Assembly: GCA_964420115.1 (NCBI GenBank)
Contig: CAYQQO010000040.1
Location: forward strand, 1 to 5,037
Reading direction: 5' to 3'
Length of the DNA stretch: 5,037 bases
DNA from: CAYQQO01 sp964420115
GTDB taxonomy: Bacteria > Patescibacteriota > Minisyncoccia > Portnoybacterales > UBA2143
Positions 1 to 4,680 of the stretch are shown in pieces (positions within the stretch are counted from its first letter, which is position 1; each line of letters begins with the position of its first letter). The notes beneath the pieces were generated by a model. It saw only the letters and a list, made by a program, of their open reading frames with translations, had not been told where the DNA came from and did no database searches. Position numbers and translations under genes: made by a program.

Positions 1-523
1 TTTAATCCTGAATTATTCCTTACCTGGGTGGTTCAGTTTAGTCAGGACCCGTCAACTCTTTATAAAAAAAGGAAGGAAAATTTTTTCGTGAAGCAGAAAA
101 AATTTTCAAAAACTACCCCTGGCCAAAAGGAAAATATATTGCCTACTTATCAATCTTTGACTTTTGCCCAAGATTTCTAGATAATAAAACTTTTTTCGTT
201 TTTATGTATGATGACGATATAATATACTGATGACAGTTTTTCACGAAATGCTTCATTTCATATTTTACGATTATTGTTTGAAAAATTATCCTACAGTATT
301 CAAAAAACAAAACACTGAAAGTGGTCCCTTTTGGGAAATTGCCGAATTATTTAATGCCGTAATACAACAAACACCCGCTTTTTCAAAACTTCACGAGCCG
401 ATAAACGAAATTGGATACCCAAAACTTAAATCGAAATTTAAAGAAGCTAAAAAAGTATGGAATGACGACACTGATGATTGGATTACAATGTTTGGAATAA
501 GGTATCTTGAAAATTTTGAATAA
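1..523 (+). pseudogene. HExxH metallopeptidase-like protein, 5'-partial, two -1 frame breaks
   Basis: A protein of about 175 visible residues is spread over three reading frames. Bases 1 to ~85 read FNPELFLTWVVQFSQDPSTL..., ending KENFF. Bases ~84 to ~220 continue REAEKIFKNYPWPKGKYIAY...FFVFMYDDD. The last part runs to the TAA at 521-523 as ...YNILMTVFHEMLHFIFYDY. Joined, these read like one compact protein with a zinc-metallopeptidase signature, HEMLH (bases 242-256; two His and a Glu), followed by an aromatic IFYDY stretch. A third metal ligand cannot be assigned; an ExxE/ExxN pattern in PFWEIAELFNAV (residues ~34-45 after the ATG at 230) is a candidate. Both breaks need one extra base: one in the T6 run at 81-86, one near 213-226 where TGA overlaps ATG (TGATG, 228-232). 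Reading only 230-523 as a 97-residue gene would miss the N-terminal half. It could be a decayed gene, or an intact gene with two single-base sequencing deletions. It is the cargo of cassette A. I recall similar unnamed proteins in CPR genomes but cannot name a family. Confidence 0.65.
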
Positions 524-533
524 GGAGTTTTGA

Positions 534-570
534 ATTTTGGGCATTCACCCCTAGCCCCTCTGCCCAAAAT
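534..570 (+). terminator. Post-gene hairpin, terminator-like
   Basis: A perfect 10-bp inverted repeat, ATTTTGGGCA (534-543) and TGCCCAAAAT (561-570), encloses a C-rich loop with TTCACCCCT and CCCCTCT. It starts 11 bases after the stop codon of the broken metallopeptidase gene. There is no T tract on the + strand, so it is not a classical intrinsic terminator. A related C-rich hairpin follows the gene of cassette D (3735-3785). It may stop transcription or protect the mRNA 3' end. Confidence 0.4.
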
Positions 571-640
571 CCAAAACAAAAAAACAAATTTATGATTATT
601 GAATAAAAAGCCTGTCAAAATGAAATTGAATGAAAAATAT

Positions 641-709
641 TTTTTGAACTCGCTCCTTTCAGTCGCGCCCCGCTGCGCTCTCCTCCCTTCGGTCGTCGGG
701 GCGTATAAC
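641..709 (+). repeat. GC-rich 3'-flank repeat, copy 1 (with 4515-4585)
   Basis: This block of about 69 bases starts TTTTTGAACTC, contains GCGCCCCGCTGCGCTCTCCT and ends at the left core box CGTATAAC. It recurs at 4515-4585 with a few substitutions and short indels. It includes a 7-bp stem, CGCCCCG (666-672) with CGGGGCG (697-703), whose right arm overlaps the first bases of the attC left box. The genes upstream of the two copies are unrelated, so the block travels with the attC rather than with the gene. Confidence 0.8.
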
Positions 710-802
710 ACAGCGTATGCGGTTCGGGGCTCGGCTCGCCCCTCTCCCATATTTTTGCTCCCGTTGGTCGCAAAAACATCGCATACGCTGGAACGTTATA
801 CG
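702..802 (+). other. attC recombination site of cassette A
   Basis: R'' CGTATAAC (702-709) is the perfect complement of R' GTTATACG (795-802). L'' CAGCGTATGC (711-720) pairs perfectly with L' GCATACGCTG (781-790). One base separates R'' from L'' and four separate L' from R', giving the asymmetry expected of a folded single-strand attC. Inside are hairpin 1, GGGGC/GCCCC around loop TCGGCTC (726-742), and hairpin 2, TTTTTGC/GCAAAAA. The predicted crossover is before TT at 796. The cassette's own 5' end lies outside the window, so R'' cannot be checked against it. Confidence 0.85.
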
Positions 803-947
803 GACATCGCTCCGCTCGTCCGTATAATGTCCGCGTTTATCAACGCTATTATTGCTCCTTGCTCCGCGACGTCGCATAACAGCGTTTATCCTAAATTTTT
901 GTCGAAAAGAAAACTTTTCTCCAAAAACTTCGGATTAAACGCGGACA
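796..947 (+). mobile_element. Gene-less 152-bp mini-cassette m1
   Basis: This is a cassette reduced almost entirely to its recombination site. It starts TTATACGGAC (796-805) and after only 12 bases reaches the complementary GTCCGTATAA (818-827), its own R''. It therefore holds a whole attC plus about 12 spacer bases and has no room for a gene. Bases 796-950 match 1954-2108 at 154 of 155 positions; the one difference is C834 versus T1992. An open frame from ATG 827 runs through it but has no stop inside the cassette, continues into cassette B, and is made of attC arms, so I do not call it a gene. Any role as spacer, promoter or RNA source is unknown. Confidence 0.8.
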
Positions 948-954
948 TTAGGCG
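821..954 (+). other. attC of mini-cassette m1
   Basis: R'' CGTATAAT (821-828) plus L'' GTCCGCGTTTA (829-839) pair with TAAACGCGGAC (936-946) and the A at 947. The right core box is ATTAGGCG (947-954), whose TTAGGCG belongs to the next cassette. Hairpin 1 is formed by AACGCTATTATTGC (842-855) and GCATAACAGCGTT (874-886), with one mismatch and one bulge. A CCTAAAT linker (890-896), hairpin 2 (TTTTTG/CAAAAA enclosing GAAAAG/CTTTTC) and ACTTC follow. The usual core AAC/GTT is replaced by AAT/ATT on both sides, so pairing is kept (T828 with A947). Confidence 0.78.
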
Positions 955-978
955 AAATTTTGTTTGAATAAAATTTTT

Positions 979-1710
979 ATGTCAATATTTTTCAATAATA
1001 ATAAAGAACAAAAAGAGTATATCAAGGGAAAACTTATTAAAGTATGTCCCGAATTCAAAACAGGAGGATATTTTTTTAGGCAATATTTAAAAAATTATAT
1101 TAATAGCAATTCAATCATTTTAGATGCAGGTTGCGGAAGTGATGGAATAATATCGGAATTTCAGTTTATGCCGAAATTGATTATTGGCGTTGATATAAAC
1201 AAAAAATTATTAGATAAAAATAAAATCGTAAATAAAAAAATAGTTTCTGATTTAGAACACATCCCGTTAGGCAATAATTCTGTAGATATTGTGATTTCTG
1301 AATTTGTCTTAGAGCATTTGCGTAATCCATCCGCTGTTTTTAAAGAAATATATAGAGTTCTGAAACCCAAAGGGGTGTTTATTTTTATTACCCCAAACAT
1401 CATAAACCCTATCATGACTTTAAGCAAAATCTTGCCCCACCTTTTTCATACACTATTAAGAATTAAATTATTAAAAAAGGAAGAAGAAACGCACCCTACA
1501 TATTACAGAGCAAATACTTACCTAAGGTTACTAAAATTAGGAGAAGAAACAGGATTCCATAACTATGAAATTACAAGAGCTGGCAACCCTGAATATTTTG
1601 GATTCTGCAAGCCACTAGTGCCAATGTCAATATTTTTTGAAAAACTAATTGACAACAATTTTTTAAATACTTTTAAAATGTACCTTGTTGGTTGTTTTAT
1701 AAAAAAGTAA
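979..1710 (+). CDS. Class I SAM-dependent methyltransferase
   Basis: The product is predicted to transfer a methyl group from S-adenosylmethionine to an unidentified small-molecule or glycan/lipid-type acceptor in the cytoplasm. Numbered from the ATG (243 residues), motif I is ILDAGCGSDG (~47-56), the acidic ribose-binding residue is in GVDIN (~70-74), the adenine-contact region is SDLEHIPL (~90-97), and the Methyltransf_11-type stretch SVDIVISEFVLEHL (~101-114) is followed by EIYRVLKPKGVFIFITPN. The C-terminal ~110 residues are Lys-rich and do not identify the substrate. An in-frame TTG at 964 would add five residues; I prefer ATG 979, as no Shine-Dalgarno supports either. It is the only gene of cassette B, which starts just 31 bases upstream, leaving no room for a full promoter. 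Transcription probably comes from upstream, for example through mini-cassette m1. Its reading frame is very AT-rich. Confidence 0.9.
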   Translation: MSIFFNNNKEQKEYIKGKLIKVCPEFKTGGYFFRQYLKNYINSNSIILDAGCGSDGIISEFQFMPKLIIGVDINKKLLDKNKIVNKKIVSDLEHIPLGNNSVDIVISEFVLEHLRNPSAVFKEIYRVLKPKGVFIFITPNIINPIMTLSKILPHLFHTLLRIKLLKKEEETHPTYYRANTYLRLLKLGEETGFHNYEITRAGNPEYFGFCKPLVPMSIFFEKLIDNNFLNTFKMYLVGCFIKK

Positions 1711-1798
1711 AATTTTATTCAATCAAAACTCAAGGGAACGCTACGCTTTCATTTTGGCCTTTATTTGATAAAATAATAAGGAAGCCACAATGAACCCT

Positions 1799-1960
1799 CG
1801 CCTAACAAAGAATAAAAGGAAAATGCCTCGGCTCGGCATTTTCCCAAATCCCGCGCTGTGGTAAAATTAAGCCAATAGCAACTTAACAAGTTTTGAGAAT
1901 AGAATAAGTTTTACGCCATTTAGTCGGCGCGGGACTTCTTTTATTCTTAGACATTATACG
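1799..1960 (+). other. attC of cassette B (large, structured)
   Basis: R'' CGCCTAAC (1799-1806) complements TTAGGCG at the start of cassette B (948-954), but not the adjacent right box ATTATACG (1953-1960), which belongs to the next cassette. The L arms are GAATAAAAG (1810-1818) and CTTTTATTC (1938-1946). Hairpin 1 is a 10-bp stem, GGAAAATGCC/GGCATTTTCC, around loop TCGGCTC (1818-1844). A CCCAAAT linker follows. The second domain is long: CCCGCGC (1850-1856) pairs with GCGCGGG (1927-1933) and encloses further small hairpins such as ACTTaacAAGT. ACTTC then precedes L'. The base before TT is A, not G. Confidence 0.83.
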
Positions 1961-2105
1961 GACATCGCTCCGCTCGTCCGTATAATGTCCGTGTTTATCA
2001 ACGCTATTATTGCTCCTTGCTCCGCGACGTCGCATAACAGCGTTTATCCTAAATTTTTGTCGAAAAGAAAACTTTTCTCCAAAAACTTCGGATTAAACGC
2101 GGACA
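1954..2105 (+). mobile_element. Gene-less 152-bp mini-cassette m2 (duplicate of m1)
   Basis: This second copy of the mini-cassette has one substitution over the cassette (T1992 for C834). That change swaps a G-C pair of the L stem for a G-T wobble and so leaves the fold nearly intact. Here the 5' palindrome is a perfect 13-bp pair, ACATTATACGGAC (1951-1963) with GTCCGTATAATGT (1976-1988). The two copies sit directly on either side of the methyltransferase cassette, a layout that could come from two insertions of the same circle or from excision and reinsertion. Confidence 0.8.
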
Positions 2106-2112
2106 TTATACG
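1979..2112 (+). other. attC of mini-cassette m2
   Basis: It has the same structure as the m1 site, shifted by 1158 bases. R'' CGTATAAT is at 1979-1986 and the L arms are at 1987-1997 and 2094-2104. The right core box is ATTATACG (2105-2112), and cassette C begins at TT 2106. In this copy R'' and the adjacent R' happen to pair along the full core, because cassette C also begins TTATACG. Confidence 0.78.
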
Positions 2113-2133
2113 ACATATTACTCGGACACCCCT

Positions 2134-2162
2134 TTGCATTTTTAAATGGAAAACTTTATAAT
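2134..2162 (+). promoter_or_regulatory. Sigma-70-type promoter of cassette C
   Basis: A -35-like TTGCAT (2134-2139) and a perfect -10 TATAAT (2157-2162) are 17 bases apart. Both lie inside the cassette, downstream of its 5' boundary at 2106. Transcription would start near 2169, giving a leader of only about 18 bases before ATG 2187. The cassette should therefore express its gene without an array promoter. Confidence 0.68.
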
Positions 2163-2186
2163 GTTTAACAATTAAGTACTATTACT

Positions 2187-2759
2187 ATGGAACAAAATTT
2201 TAATTTCAAGAAAACATTCCTAATCACAATGATTATTTCTCTCAGTATAAGTGCACTGATTGGAATTTTCGTTTTCTTATTTGGAGACTTTGGAGAAACC
2301 GAAGCAAGATTGCTACTAACAACTTTAACTATTGGAGGTTATAGTTTAACTGGGTTATGTTGTTCGGTTTTATATGAAAAAAGAAAATTCACTATATTGG
2401 CATTATCAGGAATGGTTGTTTCTGTTATTGGCTTTCTATTTACAGTATTAGTAATCTGGGAAGCAATAGATTTAGATTATTCCTGGAAAGCACTAATAAT
2501 ATTTATTGTTCTTGCAACAAGTACAGCACATTCCTGTTTATTACTACTCATCAAATCTGACAAATCCTTAGTAAATGGATCACTATCAGCAACAATAATA
2601 TTTATTTCAATTGTAGCTCTGATGCTTATTATCCTTGTACTAGGTGAATTTGATATAGGTGAATTTTATTTTAGACTTCTTGGAGTATTTGCAATCTTAG
2701 ATGTGTTGGGGACAATAGTAACTCCAATCTTAAATAAAGTATATTCATTACAACATTAA
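2187..2759 (+). CDS. Six-helix integral membrane protein, function unknown
   Basis: I do not recognise this 190-residue protein as a named family. Six hydrophobic stretches are visible at about residues 10-32, 41-63, 69-91, 101-122, 132-152 and 161-183, so most of the chain lies in the cytoplasmic membrane. The connecting loops are short. Polar or charged residues that might matter are GETEAR (36-41) before helix 2, YEKRKF (63-68) after it, and an Asp in helix 6 (AILDVLG). Two adjacent Cys (58-59) lie in helix 2. The first 10 residues are polar (MEQNFNFKKT), with no cleavable signal peptide. The start is ATG 2187, with leader ATTACTATG and no Shine-Dalgarno. It is the only gene of cassette C and is preceded by a good promoter. 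Confidence 0.85.
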   Translation: MEQNFNFKKTFLITMIISLSISALIGIFVFLFGDFGETEARLLLTTLTIGGYSLTGLCCSVLYEKRKFTILALSGMVVSVIGFLFTVLVIWEAIDLDYSWKALIIFIVLATSTAHSCLLLLIKSDKSLVNGSLSATIIFISIVALMLIILVLGEFDIGEFYFRLLGVFAILDVLGTIVTPILNKVYSLQH

Positions 2760-2806
2760 AATTTTGTTCTTTATGTTTTAATGGGGTGTCCTGCGTCATA
2801 CGCTAC

Positions 2807-2825
2807 GGATTTCTTTCAGAAATCC
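2807..2825 (+). terminator. Short perfect hairpin after cassette C gene
   Basis: GGATTTC (2807-2813) and GAAATCC (2819-2825) form a perfect 7-bp stem with a 5-base loop, 47 bases after the stop codon. Only TTT follows, so it is a weak terminator candidate. GC-rich words such as GACGCTGCGCTTTCGTC lie between it and the attC. Confidence 0.35.
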
Positions 2826-2865
2826 TTTGGGACGCTGCGCTTTCGTCACTATCGCTCCTCACCCT

Positions 2866-2964
2866 CGTATAACAAGGGATAAAAGGAAAATTGCTCGGCT
2901 CGCAATTTTCCCAAATTTTCTCCGTTTCACTCCGAAAACTTCTTTTATCCCCGAAGGTTATGTG
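2866..2964 (+). other. attC of cassette C
   Basis: R'' CGTATAAC (2866-2873) is the exact complement of the cassette's 5' end TTATACG (2106-2112). The adjacent right box is GTTATGTG (2957-2964), the start of the next cassette. L'' GGGATAAAAG (2876-2885) pairs over 10 bp with L' CTTTTATCCC (2942-2951), leaving CGAAG between L' and R'. Hairpin 1 is GGAAAATTGC/GCAATTTTCC with loop TCGGCTC (2885-2911). A CCCAAAT linker, a weaker hairpin 2 (TTTTC/GAAAA) and ACTTC follow. Confidence 0.86.
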
Positions 2965-3027
2965 AAATAGCCAGAAATTTCTTTACTTTTTTAGAATTTT
3001 TTGGCAATTTATTTCAGGTCGAACATA
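2958..3027 (+). repeat. Shared cassette 5' leader, copy 1 (with 4674-4745)
   Basis: The first 70 bases of cassette D match the first 72 of cassette F. Both begin TTATGTGAAATAGCCAG and both contain TTTTTTGGCAATTTATTTC. By eye, 68 of 70 aligned bases agree, with one 2-base insertion in copy 2. Similarity weakens near GATAT and is lost before the start codons. The genes behind the two leaders are unrelated. Confidence 0.88.
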
Positions 3028-3041
3028 GCTTATGATATGGT
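3001..3041 (+). promoter_or_regulatory. Candidate promoter in leader of cassette D
   Basis: TTGGCA (3001-3006) is a good -35, but the sequence 17 bases on is CATAGC, a poor -10. Further down, TGATATGGT (3033-3041) fits an extended -10 (TGn followed by TATGGT). Transcription from it would leave a leader of roughly 20 bases before ATG 3070. The equivalent place in cassette F carries better boxes, so this copy may be weaker. Confidence 0.45.
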
Positions 3042-3069
3042 AGAAATAATAAACTTAATCTAAATTACT

Positions 3070-3729
3070 ATGAATGAACAAAATATCCCGCAGTCAAATG
3101 AGCCCGTCCAAGACTCAAAACATATTTGGATAATTATCATCGCTATAATCGCTACTGCCTTAATCGTCGGTGGCGGAGTTTATGCGTGGCAAAGATCAAG
3201 TGTAAAAAAGACAGAGCAAAACTTACAACAGCAGATTGTATCTTTGCAAGAACAAATTAGTCAATTACAGCAAAATAATGCGTTGACATTAACTCCAACA
3301 AAATCTGATACAAGTAGCGATAAATCATCGGACGGAATTGAAGAACCAAAAGAAGTTGTTGCTGCTGCAAATTGCGACGCATTTCCAGACAAATTAAGCT
3401 CGTGTACAAAGTATAAATGTCAATTTGTCCATCCGTTCACTGGCGAGACAATGCAAAAAGAAATTACCGGAATCGTTGGTGGCAAATGTAACTATGTCGA
3501 ACAAATGCCAAACAATGGGAAATTGGAATGCAATTATACAACAAGCCAAAGAACAGCCGCTGCTCAATACTACAAAGACGTGGCAGCGGCCGAGTCAACT
3601 GGAACAAGTATGAATTTAAATTTAGGTAGCGGAGAACAAAAAACAACTTACACAATTGATGGCAAAGAAGTTGAGAACCCACTACAGACATTTACGACCG
3701 ACGGAACTTGTGTAATATCTGGCTATTAA
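3070..3729 (+). CDS. Membrane-anchored coiled-coil protein with six-Cys extracytoplasmic domain
   Basis: The protein has 219 residues and no named family that I recognise. In order: a polar N-terminus (1-17), one membrane segment rich in Ile and Ala ending in a Gly run and YAW (18-40), a Gln-rich heptad-like coiled coil (~45-70: LQQQIVSLQEQISQLQQ), and a Ser/Thr/Asp-rich linker (~73-95). A C-terminal domain (~100-219) carries Cys at 102, 112, 117, 140, 154 and 214. By the positive-inside tendency (Arg42, Lys46, Lys47 follow the helix) orientation is not certain, but six Cys suggest an oxidising compartment and disulphides, so I favour a signal-anchor with the domain outside. The pattern NC-SSC-KYKC-GKC-LEC-GTC and the end VISGY look like a conserved domain recurring in CPR proteins (recollection). 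Start ATG 3070; no Shine-Dalgarno; leader ATTACTATG. Confidence 0.85.
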   Translation: MNEQNIPQSNEPVQDSKHIWIIIIAIIATALIVGGGVYAWQRSSVKKTEQNLQQQIVSLQEQISQLQQNNALTLTPTKSDTSSDKSSDGIEEPKEVVAAANCDAFPDKLSSCTKYKCQFVHPFTGETMQKEITGIVGGKCNYVEQMPNNGKLECNYTTSQRTAAAQYYKDVAAAESTGTSMNLNLGSGEQKTTYTIDGKEVENPLQTFTTDGTCVISGY

Positions 3730-3734
3730 AAAGT

Positions 3735-3785
3735 ATTGATTGGGCGCAATTCACCCCTTCACTTCCCCTCTTGCACCCAGCCAAT
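3735..3785 (+). terminator. Imperfect C-rich hairpin after cassette D gene
   Basis: ATTGATTGGGCGCAA (3735-3749) can pair with TTGCACCCAGCCAAT (3771-3785), with two mismatches and one G-T pair. It begins 6 bases after the stop. The loop contains TTCACCCCT and CCCCTCT, as does the hairpin after the gene of cassette A (534-570). This suggests a shared 3'-end element. No T tract follows directly. Confidence 0.4.
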
Positions 3786-3851
3786 TTGAAAAAATACAAT
3801 TTTGTCCATTTTAAAATACTATCCTAACGGATTAAAAGGAAAAGCATACAT

Positions 3852-3940
3852 CATATAACAGCGTGTATGAGGCTACGGCTTTTTACAAAAGCCTCTGCCC
3901 AAATTGCTTCGCAACTTCTCATACACGCAAATGTTATGTG
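3852..3940 (+). other. attC of cassette D
   Basis: R'' CATATAAC (3852-3859) pairs with the cassette's 5' end TTATGTG (2958-2964), allowing one T-G wobble. L'' GCGTGTATGAG (3861-3871) pairs perfectly over 11 bp with L' CTCATACACGC (3918-3928). The spacer AAAT precedes the right box GTTATGTG (3933-3940). The internal hairpins are GGCTTTT/AAAAGCC with a 3-base loop (3877-3893) and TTGC/GCAA (3904-3914 region), separated by CCCAAAT. Hairpin 1 lacks the TCGGCTC loop found in the other sites. Confidence 0.84.
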
Positions 3941-3999
3941 AAATTCAAAAACCCCCTCAAAAACAAAGCTTTATTAATTTCTAATCGTAAGAATGTAAT

Positions 4000-4506
4000 A
4001 TGACGCTTGAAAAAAAGATAAGTAAAATATTCAAACTAAATAATAATGAAGCGTGGCTGAAACACGCTAATCCTTGGAGTGCTTATTCACGTTTTTCTAT
4101 GCTTCCACTTTTAGCTATCTCTTTTTGGAGCAGAGTATGGCTTGGTTGGTGGGCGCTTGTGCCAATCATTATTGTCCTATTGTGGTTATGGCTTAATCCG
4201 AAAATATTTTCTAGAGCAAAAAGCACCAATAACTGGGCATCAAAAGCAGTTCTTGGCGAACGTGTTTGGATGAATCGTAAAGAAACATCTATACCAAAAC
4301 ACCATTTTTATATGCCAAATATCTTATCAGTAGTTGGAGGAATTGGTATGCTTCCATTTATTTGGGGATTATATTTTTTGGAGGTATGGCCGGTAATTTT
4401 CGGTGGAGTTGTTATTTTCATTAGCAAGCTTTGGTTTGTCGATCGTATGGTTTGGCTGTATGAAGATATGAAGCATTTACCTGAATATAAAAAATGGCTA
4501 TTCTAA
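4000..4506 (+). CDS. DUF6653-like integral membrane protein
   Basis: The protein has 168 residues. Sequence features I associate with the DUF6653 family (uncharacterised, from memory) are: an N-terminal amphipathic region with WLKHANPWSAYSRF (~19-32), a Trp-rich hydrophobic pair (~33-66: FWSRVWLGWWALVP... ending LWLNPKIF), the central motif NWASKAVLGERVWMNR (~78-93), then two more membrane segments (~107-127 and ~129-147) and a C-terminal DRMVWLYEDM (~148-157). Four membrane segments are likely, with the conserved motifs in cytoplasm-facing loops or ends. No catalytic residues are recognisable and no function is known. It is the only gene of cassette E. Start ATG 4000 lies 66 bases inside the cassette; no Shine-Dalgarno and no convincing promoter are visible in that leader. 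The length looks complete for the family. Confidence 0.82.
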   Translation: MTLEKKISKIFKLNNNEAWLKHANPWSAYSRFSMLPLLAISFWSRVWLGWWALVPIIIVLLWLWLNPKIFSRAKSTNNWASKAVLGERVWMNRKETSIPKHHFYMPNILSVVGGIGMLPFIWGLYFLEVWPVIFGGVVIFISKLWFVDRMVWLYEDMKHLPEYKKWLF

Positions 4507-4514
4507 TAAGGGGG

Positions 4515-4585
4515 TTTTTGAACTCACTCCGCTACGCTTCGCGCCCCGCTGCGCTCTCCTCCTTCCACTCGTCGGGGCGTATAAC
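4515..4585 (+). repeat. GC-rich 3'-flank repeat, copy 2 (with 641-709)
   Basis: It begins TTTTTGAACTC 8 bases after the stop codon of the DUF6653-like gene and ends at the left core box. It carries the same 7-bp stem, CGCCCCG (4542-4548) with CGGGGCG (4573-4579), overlapping the attC R'' box. Compared with the copy in cassette A it has a short insertion (GCTACGCTTC) near its middle. Confidence 0.8.
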
Positions 4586-4680
4586 AAGGGATATACGGTT
4601 CAGCCCTCGGCTCGGGCTTCACCCAAATTTTTCCTTCACTATGTTACGGAAAAACTTCTTTTATCCCGATACATTATGTG
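4578..4680 (+). other. attC of cassette E (weaker arms)
   Basis: R'' CGTATAAC (4578-4585) pairs with the cassette's own 5' end TTATGTG (3934-3940) only through two G-T/T-G wobbles. The L arm is short: GGGATA (4588-4593) with TATCCC (4662-4667). Hairpin 1 is AGCCC/GGGCT around loop TCGGCTC (4602-4618). A CCCAAAT linker, hairpin 2 (TTTTTCC/GGAAAAA, around 4628-4655) and ACTTC follow. The right box is ATTATGTG (4673-4680), with A in place of G. It looks like a partly eroded or chimeric site. Confidence 0.75.

Noticed and set aside
391..877. Minus-strand open frames over 391-750 and 659-877
   Set aside because: Arg-rich translations of the GC-rich palindromic block and of the antisense of the metallopeptidase-like gene; no protein character.
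599..967. 122-codon + strand open frame
   Set aside because: It runs through the attC of cassette A and the whole of mini-cassette m1. Its residues are read from palindrome arms and its end depends on the next cassette.
827..967. Small ORF starting at ATG 827 in mini-cassette m1 (and its equivalent in m2)
   Set aside because: It has no stop within the cassette, so its C-terminus differs between the two copies, and it overlaps both attC arms.
964..978. TTG 964 as start of the methyltransferase
   Set aside because: ATG 979 lies five codons downstream, neither start has a Shine-Dalgarno, and the extra residues add no family feature.
1161..1427. Minus-strand open frame inside the methyltransferase gene
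   Set aside because: It is a shadow of a gene with clear SAM-binding motifs on the + strand.
3425..3691. Open frames in other frames within the six-Cys protein gene
   Set aside because: The overlapping + frame has a membrane anchor, a coiled coil and patterned Cys; these alternatives have none.
641..4680. CRISPR array or REP/MITE family as explanation for the repeats
   Set aside because: Repeats are not regularly spaced and arms differ between copies. The link between each R'' and its own cassette 5' end fits cassette recombination, not transposition or CRISPR.
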